A program made the translations under genes and the position numbers. Below the pieces are notes generated by a model. The model had not been told where the DNA came from. It searched no databases and saw only the letters and a list, made by a program, of their open reading frames with translations. Positions 39,111 through 48,318 of a DNA stretch of 64,000 nucleotides are shown here, piece by piece. The first letter of the stretch is position 1; the number at the start of each line of letters is the position of its first letter. Origin of the DNA: Paraburkholderia fungorum (GTDB lineage Bacteria > Pseudomonadota > Gammaproteobacteria > Burkholderiales > Burkholderiaceae); the NCBI RefSeq assembly GCF_902833645.1, contig NZ_CADFGE010000001.1, forward strand, positions 1,302,001-1,366,000, given 5' to 3'.

Positions 39111-40079
39111 ATGAGTCGCCGCAATCATTTGTCCGCAAACCGGTCACTCGCCAGGTGGGGCGCGGGTGCGCTTCTGACCACCGCAGGCCTGGTTGTCTCC
39201 CAGCAAGGATGGGCGACTGAAGGTGGCATCGGCCGGCCGATTACCGGTATGCAGGTCACGCCATACGCCGGTGTCGTGCCGCCTACCGACGACTGGATCG
39301 TGTCGGCTACCACCATCTACTACGAAGGCTCGTTAGGCGCGAGCAAGACCATTCCGATCGCCGGGCAGATTACCGCGGGTATAGACGTAACCGCCGTGTA
39401 CACCATCGCCAACGCGGTGAAGACGTGGGGGATCACCGCGGGCGGCTGGAATTTCGCCTCATCGTTCGGCGTGCCGTTCCAGTACACCGACATCTCATCG
39501 TTCCACGGCCGTTTGCCGAACGACCATAACACCCAGTTCGCCGATCTGTTCTTTACGCCGATCGTCGCGGGTTATCACCTGACCAAGACCGATCACATCG
39601 CGCTCAGCGTACAGATCTATGCGCCGACCGGTGCTTATTCCACCAGCCGGCTCGCCAATGCCGGACAGAACACGTGGACCTTCACGCCGACGGTCGCCTA
39701 TACGAAGCTGTTCCCGAAAGAAGAAATCGAGTTGTCCGTGAACTACGGCATCGGGTTCTACACGGCCAACAGCGATACCCACTATCACAACGCACCGGTC
39801 AGCGTGCTCGATGTGCTCGCGCTTAAACGCTTCGGCGGCTGGGGCGTGGGCGTCGTGGGCGGTTATATCCAGCAACTCGGTCATGACAGCGGTGGTCTTG
39901 CCGATGTCACCGGCGGAAATCAGGGGCATTCCGTGGGTCTCGGGCCAATGGTCACGTGGTCGGGCAAGCTTCAGAAAACGCCGGTGTCGGCGTCGTTGCG
40001 TTGGGTGAACGAGTTCAACGTCAGCAACCGGCCTAAAGGCAATGCGGTGGAGTTGTCGGTCAGCGCCACCTTCAAGTAA
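39111..40079 (+). CDS. MetA-pathway phenol degradation-like outer-membrane protein
   Basis: A 322-residue protein with a signal peptide ending near GWA-TEGG. The mature start GGIGRPITGMQVTPYAGVVPPTDDWIV is typical of the MetA-pathway / SphA family of outer-membrane barrels thought to import phenolics or other hydrophobic compounds. Alternating strands continue to the C-terminal NAVELSVSATFK, ending in Phe-Lys. GAGG lies 6 bases before ATG 39111; ATGs at 39081 and 39105 are also in frame. It lies 100 bases after the DUF1254 gene. Confidence 0.82.
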   Translation: MSRRNHLSANRSLARWGAGALLTTAGLVVSQQGWATEGGIGRPITGMQVTPYAGVVPPTDDWIVSATTIYYEGSLGASKTIPIAGQITAGIDVTAVYTIANAVKTWGITAGGWNFASSFGVPFQYTDISSFHGRLPNDHNTQFADLFFTPIVAGYHLTKTDHIALSVQIYAPTGAYSTSRLANAGQNTWTFTPTVAYTKLFPKEEIELSVNYGIGFYTANSDTHYHNAPVSVLDVLALKRFGGWGVGVVGGYIQQLGHDSGGLADVTGGNQGHSVGLGPMVTWSGKLQKTPVSASLRWVNEFNVSNRPKGNAVELSVSATFK

Positions 40080-40085
40080 CGGAGC

Positions 40086-41276
40086 GTGCGTTTGCTGATC
40101 CGTCATGCCCGGTGTGCGCCGTTGCGCGTCAACGCAGCCTTGTCGATCGAGGCCGATAAGAACCGCCGCCGTGTAAGACGCACCGCGGCAGCGGCTGCAG
40201 CGGTGCTGCTGATGTCGGCCCACGCTCATGCGGCGTCGAAATTCACCGATCCCGAAGACGGCGCATTCGACCTGAGCGATCTGCTGCTGACGCATCGCGG
40301 CGTCTTGCCTGTGCCGACGCTCATCACCGAGCCCGCAGTCGGTTACGGTCTGGGTCTGGGCCTCCTCTATTTCACGATGCCGAAGAAAAGCGCGGATGCA
40401 CCCGACGACGCCAAGGCGCCGCCGAACGTCACCGGCCTCGGCGGCTTCGCGACCGGCACGCATAGCTGGGGCGTGGGACTGATGCACTTCCACACCTGGG
40501 ACGACGATCACATCCGCTATCTCGGCGTAGTCGGCAAAGTGGGATTGCATCTGAACTACTACGGCATCCGCAACCAGCCGCGCGCGTACCAGCTCGATGG
40601 CATCGCGCTCGTGCAGCAGGTGTTGTTCCGGATCGGCGATAGCCATTGGTATGTTGGTCCGCGCTATACCTTCTTCGATGCCCGCACGCGCTTTAGCGGA
40701 ACGATTCCGCAGGGGATTCGCGAGTTCGAGAAAGACCAGCGCGTTGCCAAGGCCGGCGTAGTGGTCGACTACGACACGCGCGACAACATGTTCTATCCGT
40801 CGAGCGGTACCTATGCGGAACTCGAAGCGGACCTCGCGCGCGGGGGGCTTGGCAGTTCCACCAACTTTCAGGAACAGACGGCGCGCGGCTATCAGTGGAT
40901 TCCGCTGTCGAAGAGCTGGGTGCTCGGCCTGCGAGCCGACACCGGTTTCTCGCAGGGAAACATTCCATTTTTTGCGCAGCCGTACGTGTCGCTGCGTGGC
41001 GTATCCGATGCGAAGTTCCAGGACAGCAACCAGCTTACGGCCGAAGCCGAGATCCGCTGGAACGTCACGCCGCGCTGGGCGCTGCTCGGCTTCGGCGGGG
41101 TTGGCAGAGCCTATGGCCGTCTGCATTCGTTTTCGGAGGCGCCGACCGCGTTTGGCTTTGGTACAGGGTTTCGCTATCTGATCGCTCGCAAGCTCGGATT
41201 GTCGATGGGGATCGACGTTGCGCACGGGCCGGGGCAGAACGCTTTTTATGTGCAGGTGGGCAGCGCCTGGCGCTGA
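40086..41276 (+). CDS. BamA/TamA-like Omp85 barrel without POTRA domains
   Basis: A 396-residue exported protein. After a signal region ending AHAHA (about residue 50) come about 340 residues of predicted barrel and no room for POTRA repeats. Omp85-type hallmarks are VDYDTRDNMFYPSSGTYAEL and the sixth-loop motif, here LRGVSD in place of the usual (V/I)RG(F/Y). The last strand ends FYVQVGSAWR. The GTG start follows the previous stop by 6 bases, so translation is probably coupled, and the ribosome site GGAG is very close. It may export or assemble the neighbouring proteins or act as a pore. Confidence 0.8.
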   Translation: MRLLIRHARCAPLRVNAALSIEADKNRRRVRRTAAAAAAVLLMSAHAHAASKFTDPEDGAFDLSDLLLTHRGVLPVPTLITEPAVGYGLGLGLLYFTMPKKSADAPDDAKAPPNVTGLGGFATGTHSWGVGLMHFHTWDDDHIRYLGVVGKVGLHLNYYGIRNQPRAYQLDGIALVQQVLFRIGDSHWYVGPRYTFFDARTRFSGTIPQGIREFEKDQRVAKAGVVVDYDTRDNMFYPSSGTYAELEADLARGGLGSSTNFQEQTARGYQWIPLSKSWVLGLRADTGFSQGNIPFFAQPYVSLRGVSDAKFQDSNQLTAEAEIRWNVTPRWALLGFGGVGRAYGRLHSFSEAPTAFGFGTGFRYLIARKLGLSMGIDVAHGPGQNAFYVQVGSAWR

Positions 41277-41396
41277 CGAGAATTAACCCGTGCGGTTGAG
41301 TTCGCACAAAGGATGCGGCAGCGGGCTTCAACCAGGGTACAAGCGCCGATTGCCGCGTACGTGTTTCCGATGTTCGTGTTGAAGGAACCAAGCACC

Positions 41397-43757
41397 ATGA
41401 AATTCACGATGAAGCGATCCCTGGTGTTGCTCGCGGGCGTCTGCACGTCGCTTGCGGTGACACTCGCGACGCCTGGGCAAGCGCTCGCCGCTGCCGCTGT
41501 GCAACCCGTGCCGACCACCTGGCCGCGCGACTTCGATAGCGCACGGCAACGCATCGAGCTGTATCAGCCGCAGGTGGAAGTGTGGCAGGGAAACCGGATC
41601 GAAGGTCGGGCGGCGTTCGCCGTCGGCGCGAAGGGCGCCACGCCGAACTACGGCGTCGCGCATTTCACCGCGCGCGCTGAAGTCGACAAGACGAGTTCGA
41701 CGGTGCAACTGCTCGACATCGTGTTCGACAAGGTCGACATGCCGACCACGCCATCCGCAGCCGATGGCGTCAAGGAAGCCTTGCAGGCGCGCATTCCCAA
41801 AGGTGGCCTCGTCACGTCGCTCGAGCAACTGCAGGCCAGTTATGCCAGTACTCACGAAGGCAGTGCGCCCGGTCTCGCGGTGCAGAACAACGTCCCGAAC
41901 ATCATCTTTGCCGAGCGCCCCACGCTGCTCGTGCTGGTCGACGGCGACGCAAACTGGCGCGCGCTTGGCGACACGCACTATCAACGTCTGATCAACACGC
42001 GAGCGATGCTGCTCAAAGACGCGAGCGGCACGCTGCATCTGAATGCCGCCGGCTACTGGTACGAGTCGAGCGCGCTCGACGGCCCATGGCATCTGAACGC
42101 AACGCCGCCGCATGAACTGGTTGCCGCGGCGAACAAAGCGCAAACCAATCTCAAGTCCGATCCGATGTTGCCCGCCGACGGCAAGAAGCCCGCGCGGGCG
42201 CCGGACGTGGTGGTCGCCGCGCAACCGGCCGAACTGGTGGTGACGAACGGCAAACCGGCATTGCAACCGGTGAAGGGCGTGAATCTGCTGTCCGTCGCCA
42301 ATGCCGACCATGCGCTCTTCGTCGAACCGGGCGACAGTCATTACTACCTGCTGCTGTCGGGCCGTTGGTTCAGCGCAGTGAGCCTTTCCGGACCGTGGAC
42401 CTTTGTCGACGGCAAGAGCCTGCCCGCCGATTTTTCGAAGATCGCCGCCGACGATCCGCACGCGAATGCACTCGTCTCGGTGCCGGGGACGCCGCAGGCA
42501 AAAGAGGCGGCAATTGCGGCAACCATCCCGCAGACGGCGACCGTATCGCGCAAGACCACGACCTTGAAGGTCGTCTATGACGGTGCGCCGAAGTTCGTCG
42601 GTATCGCGGGCACGTCGTTGTCGTATGCGGTGAATACAGCGACACCGGTGATCGAGACCGCGCCTTCGCAATTTTTCGCCGTTGCCAACGGAATCTGGTT
42701 CACCGCGAGCGCGGCAAGCGGCCCGTGGCGTGTCGCCGATACCGTGCCGGCCGCGATCTATACGATTCCGGCGGCGTCGCCCGTGCATTACGTCACCTAC
42801 GTTCACGTTTATTCGGCAACGCCCGATACGGTGGTGGTCGGCTACACGCCGGGCTACATGGGCGTGGTCGTCAATGCGGACGGGACCGTCGTGTACGGCA
42901 CGGGCTATGTCTATCCGCCCTATGTCGGCGAGGTCTACTACGGCTATCCGGCCACCTACGGCTACGGCGCGGGCTTCGCGCTCGGCACCACGGTGGGCTT
43001 TGCCTTCGGCTTTGCGATCGGCGCCACGTGGGGCGCGCCGTCGCCGTACTGGGGACCGTATTGGGGCGGTGGCCCGTGGAGCTGGCAATACGCGAACGTC
43101 AACCAGGCCAATATCTACGGCCGCTGGGGGCAGGGCACCGTGACCCACGCGAGCGGCTGGAACGGCTGGACCGGCAATAGCTGGGCCGGCACGGCGGCGT
43201 CGGGCTTCAATCCGTACACCGGTGGTCACTTCCAGGCGAGCCGCGGCGCGGTCGAGAACGCCTACAACGGCAACTTCGCTGCGGGACGGCAAGGCTCGTT
43301 CAGCAATCCGTCGACAGGACGCAGCGGCGCGGCGCGCGGCGGTGTGGCGGGCAACGAAGCCACCGGCGATTATGCGGCGGGTCGGCAACGCGCCGGCTAC
43401 AACGCGCAGACGGGGCGCTACGGCGCGGCTGAGGCGGGTGTGACCGGCAATGCGTATTCAGGCGATCATCAGGCGGGCACGAAGGGCATTGTGGGCAACA
43501 AGGACACGGGCAAGGCCGTCGCGTGGAATAACGGCAATGTCTATGCAGGCAGCGACGGCAACGTCTACCGGCACCAGCAAGGCGGCGGCTGGGAGCAGCA
43601 CGGCGCCGACGGCTGGCAGCCCGTGCAGCCGAACGCGAGCCAGACCCAGCGGCTCGATTCGCTCAGGCAGGGGCATGACCTTGGAAATGCGCGCGCGAGT
43701 GGGCAGTTTCAGCCACAGCGGCATTTCGGCGGCGGGGGTGGGCGGTTCCGGAGGTGA
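41397..43757 (+). CDS. Large exported modular protein with 32-residue tandem repeats
   Basis: A 786-residue protein with a signal peptide (MKFTMKRSLVLLAGVCTSLAVTLATPGQALA). Three modules about 105 residues apart carry a G-x-W-(F/Y)-...-GPW motif: GYWYESSALDGPW (near 218), GRWFSAVSLSGPW (near 321) and GIWFTASAASGPW (near 431). A Gly/Tyr-rich hydrophobic stretch (about 500-560) may insert in a membrane. Residues 605-731 hold the 32-residue repeats beginning N-x-x-TG. The C-terminus is Gln/Gly-rich. Function unknown; surface or periplasmic binding is likely. Last gene of the cluster, 120 bases after the Omp85-like gene. Confidence 0.78.
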   Translation: MKFTMKRSLVLLAGVCTSLAVTLATPGQALAAAAVQPVPTTWPRDFDSARQRIELYQPQVEVWQGNRIEGRAAFAVGAKGATPNYGVAHFTARAEVDKTSSTVQLLDIVFDKVDMPTTPSAADGVKEALQARIPKGGLVTSLEQLQASYASTHEGSAPGLAVQNNVPNIIFAERPTLLVLVDGDANWRALGDTHYQRLINTRAMLLKDASGTLHLNAAGYWYESSALDGPWHLNATPPHELVAAANKAQTNLKSDPMLPADGKKPARAPDVVVAAQPAELVVTNGKPALQPVKGVNLLSVANADHALFVEPGDSHYYLLLSGRWFSAVSLSGPWTFVDGKSLPADFSKIAADDPHANALVSVPGTPQAKEAAIAATIPQTATVSRKTTTLKVVYDGAPKFVGIAGTSLSYAVNTATPVIETAPSQFFAVANGIWFTASAASGPWRVADTVPAAIYTIPAASPVHYVTYVHVYSATPDTVVVGYTPGYMGVVVNADGTVVYGTGYVYPPYVGEVYYGYPATYGYGAGFALGTTVGFAFGFAIGATWGAPSPYWGPYWGGGPWSWQYANVNQANIYGRWGQGTVTHASGWNGWTGNSWAGTAASGFNPYTGGHFQASRGAVENAYNGNFAAGRQGSFSNPSTGRSGAARGGVAGNEATGDYAAGRQRAGYNAQTGRYGAAEAGVTGNAYSGDHQAGTKGIVGNKDTGKAVAWNNGNVYAGSDGNVYRHQQGGGWEQHGADGWQPVQPNASQTQRLDSLRQGHDLGNARASGQFQPQRHFGGGGGRFRR
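43209..43589 (+). repeat. 96-bp tandem repeats encoding 32-residue units
   Basis: Three in-register copies begin NPYTG (43209), NPSTG (43305) and NAQTG (43401), each exactly 32 residues with shared AAGRQ, G(A/G)A and TG(N/D) positions. A fourth, degenerate unit begins NKDTG at 43497. Confidence 0.8.
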
Positions 43758-43778
43758 TGCGGTGGCGGCTGAGCCTGC

Positions 43779-44441
43779 TTAAAGATACTTGTCGCCTTGC
43801 TGGCGATCCCGGACTTTCTTCGCGGGATTGCCGTAGGTCACCGAAAAAGGCTCGACCGGTTTCATCACAATCGATCCTGCACCCACCACGCTGTGTTCGC
43901 CAATCGTGATGCCATGGCGCAGCACAGCGCCAATGCTCACCGCGGCGTGGCTGCCGATGCGGCAATTGCCGCCGGTGGTTACGCCAGGCGCCAGGCTCGA
44001 AAAATCCTCCATGATGCAGTCGTGATCGAGCGACGCCTTCGTGTTCACGATGCAGAACCGGCCCACGCGGCAATCGGCGTTGATCACCGCGCCGGCCATG
44101 ACGACCGTACCGGCGCCGATGAGGGCCCCTTTGCCGACGCTGGCCGCTGGGTGGACCGCGCTAACGAACGGCAGGTGTGGAGAGGTAGCGGTTACCTTGG
44201 CGGCTACGTTCGCGCGAACGCTGTTATCCCCGATCGCGATGACCACGCCGTTCAGATCGTGTTCCATGGCAAGGCGCGCAAGATCGGATTCGCTACCCAG
44301 CACCGGATAGCCGAGCGTTGTTTCGCCTACCTTGCGAAAGGCGTCGATGAGGCCGGCAATCCGGTAGGACCCCTGCTTTTCGACAATGTCGATAACGACT
44401 TTGGCGTGGCCGGAAGACCCGACAAGCACGATGTTCTGCAT
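43779..44441 (-). CDS. vioB: Sugar O/N-acetyltransferase, NeuD/PglD/VioB type
   Basis: A 220-residue enzyme with an N-terminal nucleotide-sugar-binding Rossmann-like domain (MQNIVLVGSSGHAKVVIDIVEKQG) and a C-terminal left-handed beta-helix of hexapeptide repeats (about 95-205). NTKASLDHDCIMEDF contains the His used as base in PglD-type enzymes. Next to a VioA-like transaminase (32 bases apart), the best fit is dTDP-4-amino-4,6-dideoxyglucose N-acetyltransferase (VioB-like). PglD-like acetylation of a UDP sugar is the alternative. The symbol is tentative. Confidence 0.72.
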   Translation of the reverse strand: MQNIVLVGSSGHAKVVIDIVEKQGSYRIAGLIDAFRKVGETTLGYPVLGSESDLARLAMEHDLNGVVIAIGDNSVRANVAAKVTATSPHLPFVSAVHPAASVGKGALIGAGTVVMAGAVINADCRVGRFCIVNTKASLDHDCIMEDFSSLAPGVTTGGNCRIGSHAAVSIGAVLRHGITIGEHSVVGAGSIVMKPVEPFSVTYGNPAKKVRDRQQGDKYL

Positions 44442-44473
44442 GGTCCACGTTCCGCTTTTAAGACCGGCTCAAT

Positions 44474-45622
44474 TCATTGAATGCCGGCAATGATGCTGAC
44501 AATGCGTTCAACGTGCACCGGGTTCAGATCGGGATAGATTGGCAGGCACAGGATCCGTTTCGACGCCGCGCTGGCCGCACTGAGGTTGTCCTTGTGCGAG
44601 GACGGCAGGCCACGATACATCGGAAACTCGGAAATCAGCGGATAGAAGTAACGGCGCGCATAGATACCATGTTCCTTCAGGCGCTCGTAGAGTGCGTCGC
44701 GGCTGATCGGAAAGTGGTCTTCGACCTGGACGGGAAAGTAAGCGTAATTCGCGACTTTTTCGCCTGCGTCCGACAGGCAGCGGATGCCGGGTACATCGGC
44801 CAGCAGCTCGCGATACTGCGCGTCGATCGTCTTGCGTTTTGCCAATGCATTGTCGACGTGTTGCAGTTGCAGAAGCCCGAACGCGGCATTGATTTCGCTC
44901 ATCTTGCCGTTGATGCCGGCTGCCACGACAGTTACTTCGTCCACGAAACCGAAGTTCTTCAGATGGTCGATGCGCTGCTTGGTCTTTGCGTCCGGGCAGA
45001 TGATCGCACCGCCTTCGAACGTATTGAAAACCTTGGTGGCGTGGAAACTGACGATCGACAGATCGCCATGCTTGAGCACGCTGCCCTCTTCGGTCTGCAC
45101 ACCGAACGCGTGCGCGGCGTCGTAGATGACCTTGAGGTTGTAGTTGTCGGCGATCTTCTGGATCGCTTGCACGTCGCACGGGTGGCCGTAGCAATGCACC
45201 GGCATGATCGCGGTGGTTTGCGGCGTGATCGCCGCTTCGATCTTTTCCGGATCCAGATTGAGCGTGTCGGGGTCGACGTCCACGAAAACCGGCTTGATGC
45301 CGTTCCAGAGCAGCGAATGCGCGGTGGCGGCGAACGAATAGGGCGTGGTAATGACTTCGCCGTTGATGCGCAGGGCTTGCAGCGCAGTCACGAGCGCGAG
45401 CGTACCGTTCGCGAATAGCGCCAGATGCTCCACGCCCAGATACTCGCAGAGCGCTTTCTCGAGTTGCTGATGGAACGGACCGCCGTTGGTCAGCGTCTTG
45501 CTGTTCCAGATTTTTTCGAGGTACGGCAGGAACTCGGCCAGCGGCGGCAGATGCGGCTGAGTCACATAGATGCGTTCGTCGTCCAGTGACGTGATCGCAC
45601 GAAGAGGAGCGCTTGAGCCCAT
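44474..45622 (-). CDS. vioA: DegT/DnrJ/EryC1 sugar aminotransferase, VioA-like
   Basis: A 382-residue PLP enzyme that transaminates a 4-keto-6-deoxy nucleotide sugar. IYVTQPHLPPLAEFLPYL, NGTLALVTALQALRINGEVITTPYSFAATAHSLLWNGIKP, VIYDAAHAFGV and SFHATKVFNTFEGGAI (PLP lysine) match my memory of VioA (dTDP-4-oxo-6-deoxyglucose aminotransferase) almost block for block. Product would be dTDP-viosamine. Start 45622 has GAGGAA upstream; the open frame continues to 45718, but VioA proteins begin near IYVTQP. It is upstream of the acetyltransferase in the same direction. Confidence 0.82.
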   Translation of the reverse strand: MGSSAPLRAITSLDDERIYVTQPHLPPLAEFLPYLEKIWNSKTLTNGGPFHQQLEKALCEYLGVEHLALFANGTLALVTALQALRINGEVITTPYSFAATAHSLLWNGIKPVFVDVDPDTLNLDPEKIEAAITPQTTAIMPVHCYGHPCDVQAIQKIADNYNLKVIYDAAHAFGVQTEEGSVLKHGDLSIVSFHATKVFNTFEGGAIICPDAKTKQRIDHLKNFGFVDEVTVVAAGINGKMSEINAAFGLLQLQHVDNALAKRKTIDAQYRELLADVPGIRCLSDAGEKVANYAYFPVQVEDHFPISRDALYERLKEHGIYARRYFYPLISEFPMYRGLPSSHKDNLSAASAASKRILCLPIYPDLNPVHVERIVSIIAGIQ

Positions 45623-45668
45623 GATTTCCTCGCTGCTTTTTTTTAGTCCGGGTCGCGGATGGGTATCG

Positions 45669-48023
45669 TCAGGCGGTTTGAACCGGGCTGCGGTCTGCCG
45701 TTTGCGCATCGTCCACACTGAAGGCCACGGGCGGCAGACCGTCGCGCCAGCGCTGCCACATCACATGGAGCGCTCGCGAGAGGCTTGCCGCGACCACTTC
45801 CGGTTGAAACACCGCTGACGCTCTGCAACGCTCGCGCAACCCCGTGCGTAGCGCCGCGAGCGCCGGTATGTCCGAGGCCAGGGCTACACCCCGGGTGACG
45901 AAATCATCCGCGTCGGTGGCCACGAAGTTTTCGAGGCCGGTGTGACTCAACCACGCGGCTGCTGCGCGGCTGGCCATTGTCTGACCGGCGATCGTCAGGG
46001 TGGGCACGCCCATCCACAGGGAATTCAGGACTGTTGTCGATCCGGTGTAGGGAAAAGTGTCGAGACAGATGTCCACCTGGAAATGCTGTTGCAGGTAGAC
46101 GGGCACCGTCGAGCGAGGGCGGAAGCTGAGCCGGTCGCGCGAAATACCTTCCTGCACGAACCAGTCGATCAGCGTTTCGTCACCCTCCTCACCGCTCATC
46201 GAGCCGAGCACCATCCGCGAGGTGGGCAGTGCGCGCAGCAGCTTCGCCCACACGGCGATCACGTCGGCGCGCAACTTGTTCAGACGGTTGAAACTGCCGA
46301 AAGTGATATAGCCGTTGTGCATCGCCGGCAGAATGTTGACTGGCGGCGCATTCTTCTCAGGATGGAACGGCCCGATGGCGGCCAGGTGCACGAGTTTCTC
46401 GGAGAACTGGCGCTCGATGTCGCCGAACGGTGTGAAGAAGCGGTCGCTGAGGTAATAGTCCATGGCGTCGAGCCCGGTGGTCGCCGGGTAGCCGATCCAG
46501 CTCGCCTGAATCGGTGCGGGCTTGCGTGTCAACGCCTGAAGCCGGTTGCGGCCCGTGTGGCCACTCAGGTCGATCAGAATATCGATATTGTCGGCGCGAA
46601 TCCTGGCCGCAAGTTGCTCGTCGCTCATGCCAGCGACCATGTTCCAGTGATCCGCCTGGCTATGCAATCGCAGCGTATAGTCGTCCTCGATCACGTGGTT
46701 GTAGTACATATGGAGCGTCAGGCTCTCGTCGTTCGCGAGCGGTTCCATGACCGGCATCAGATATGAAGCGACGGCGTGCCGGAACAGGTCGCCCGAGACG
46801 ATACCGATCTGAAGGCGCCGCCCCGGCGTGCGGCTATTATTGTGCTTCGGCCATTTGGAGCGCATAGGCGCTTCATGAATTTGGGCAAACTTTCGATGTT
46901 CCGCGTAGATCTCTTCGGTATCAACGTTGGGATCGTGCGCGAGACAGAACAGGAGATTGCTGCGCGTCAGCGAGTTTTTCGGCTCAAGTTCCAGTGCGCG
47001 ACGAAACGACGGAGTCGCTTCCTGCGAGGCGCCGTGTTCCAGCAATACCACGCCCAGTGTGCCGTGCGATTCGCCGTGCTGGGGCGTCAGTTCGACCGCT
47101 CGTCTGCATGAGGCGATCGCTTCACGGTACCTTCCGCGGGCAGCGAGGATGAGGCCCAACACGCGATGACCTTCTGAATAGTTGGGATTCAGCTCAAGCA
47201 GTTTTCTGGACTCGACTTCCGCGGCGGCCGGGTTGGCGGTCAGGCGAAGCAGGTCGGCGAGTGTATTGCGTGCTTCGGCGTCGTCGCTTCCCAGTGAAAT
47301 CGCCGTCCTGAACGGTTCGATCGCCTCGACGTAGTGCCCGGCGCGATGCAATGCAATGCCGAGCGAACGCCATGATTGTCCGTGCGCGGGAAACCGCTCG
47401 GTCAGATCACGCGCGAGTTTGATCGCCTGTGGCAGCTGGCCTTTTTTGAACAGCGAGGCGAAGCGATTCAGTTCCTGCGGGTTCGGGCGGCGTGTATCGA
47501 TCGCTGCTACGGGCTTGTTGTTGGCTGATCCGGCGGCGCGGGTCCCAGCGCTTTCCGCGGTAATGGAAGGCTGCACCTTCGGCGCTACGGCGGCGGTCGA
47601 GAGCTGCGTGCCGTCATACGCCATGCGCGTGATCAAACCGTTGACCGCCGGTCCCTTCAACCCTCGTTGCTGGCCCATTTCGAGCGCAAGCCATGCAGCC
47701 GGGATCTGCTCTGCATCGATTAGCGCATTGATGTAGGCGACCCAGAACTGACCGTTATCCGGCGCGCCGCCCAATGCGGCTTCGAGATACGGCAGCGCGT
47801 CGGCCGGTTGTTTGCGTTGCACGTACAGCACGCCGAGGTTGTACAGCACGTCGGTGTGGGCGGGTCGGGCGTCGAGGATCGCCTTGTACAGCGCTTCGGC
47901 GTCGTCGAACTCCTCCTTGTGGTGATGCGCCAACGCGGTCTGCAAAACCAGAGCGATGTCTTGCTCGAGTTGCTGTTCGGGCGTCAAGGGTTCAGCCGTC
48001 GGCTGCTCGTGGAGGAGAGTCAT
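45669..48023 (-). CDS. TPR-GT41 (O-GlcNAc transferase/SPINDLY-like) glycosyltransferase
   Basis: A 784-residue cytoplasmic protein. Residues about 20-360 contain TPR helices (AEALYKAILDARPAHTDVLYNLGVLY; YREAIASCRRAVELTPQHGESHGTLG). From about 396 the GT41 catalytic region follows: LQIGIVSGDLFRHAVASYLMPV, SWIGYPATTGLDAMDYYLSD, FGSFNRLNKLRADVIAVWAKLL and CLDTFPYTGSTTVLNSLWMGVPTLT. Such enzymes O-glycosylate proteins on Ser/Thr. Location beside fliT-fliD-fliC and VioA/VioB-like genes points to flagellin. Start 48023 avoids a 70-residue low-complexity extension; no strong ribosome site is seen. Confidence 0.85.
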   Translation of the reverse strand: MTLLHEQPTAEPLTPEQQLEQDIALVLQTALAHHHKEEFDDAEALYKAILDARPAHTDVLYNLGVLYVQRKQPADALPYLEAALGGAPDNGQFWVAYINALIDAEQIPAAWLALEMGQQRGLKGPAVNGLITRMAYDGTQLSTAAVAPKVQPSITAESAGTRAAGSANNKPVAAIDTRRPNPQELNRFASLFKKGQLPQAIKLARDLTERFPAHGQSWRSLGIALHRAGHYVEAIEPFRTAISLGSDDAEARNTLADLLRLTANPAAAEVESRKLLELNPNYSEGHRVLGLILAARGRYREAIASCRRAVELTPQHGESHGTLGVVLLEHGASQEATPSFRRALELEPKNSLTRSNLLFCLAHDPNVDTEEIYAEHRKFAQIHEAPMRSKWPKHNNSRTPGRRLQIGIVSGDLFRHAVASYLMPVMEPLANDESLTLHMYYNHVIEDDYTLRLHSQADHWNMVAGMSDEQLAARIRADNIDILIDLSGHTGRNRLQALTRKPAPIQASWIGYPATTGLDAMDYYLSDRFFTPFGDIERQFSEKLVHLAAIGPFHPEKNAPPVNILPAMHNGYITFGSFNRLNKLRADVIAVWAKLLRALPTSRMVLGSMSGEEGDETLIDWFVQEGISRDRLSFRPRSTVPVYLQQHFQVDICLDTFPYTGSTTVLNSLWMGVPTLTIAGQTMASRAAAAWLSHTGLENFVATDADDFVTRGVALASDIPALAALRTGLRERCRASAVFQPEVVAASLSRALHVMWQRWRDGLPPVAFSVDDAQTADRSPVQTA

Positions 48024-48151
48024 GGTCTCAGCGCAGAATGGTCTATGACGGAAATTGTGCGGTGGAGAGGGCGTTTCCGATGCGCGGAGATGACGGTGAA
48101 AAGGCCGCCTGTTTAGCGCATGGGGCGCGGCGGCGAAAGGCCGAACGCCAT

Positions 48152-48179
48152 GAAAAAAGCCCGCACGAGGCGGGCCGAG
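48152..48179 (-). terminator. Terminator after fliT
   Basis: On the minus strand, GCCCGCCTCGTGCGGGC forms a compact GC stem followed by TTTTTTC. It separates the fliD-fliT unit from the glycosyltransferase gene. Confidence 0.8.
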
Positions 48180-48318
48180 GGAACGAGCGCGCCCTGACTT
48201 CAGCGCGTAGTTCTTATTGTTCGGTACTTCCATTCGATGCCGCGGAGCCGATCCAGAGTCAGGTTCCGCGGTGCGCCTTGCGTGGTGCGGCCGGAGGGAG
48301 GCCGTACCGCCAGCTCGC

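Noticed and set aside
39495..41225. A 576-codon frame antisense across two outer-membrane genes
   Set aside because: It spans two genes with clear beta-barrel features on the plus strand, and its composition is that of a shadow frame.
41328..43388. A 686-codon open frame antisense to the large repeat protein
   Set aside because: The translation is Arg/Gly/Val-rich low complexity, while the plus-strand frame has a signal peptide and ordered repeats.
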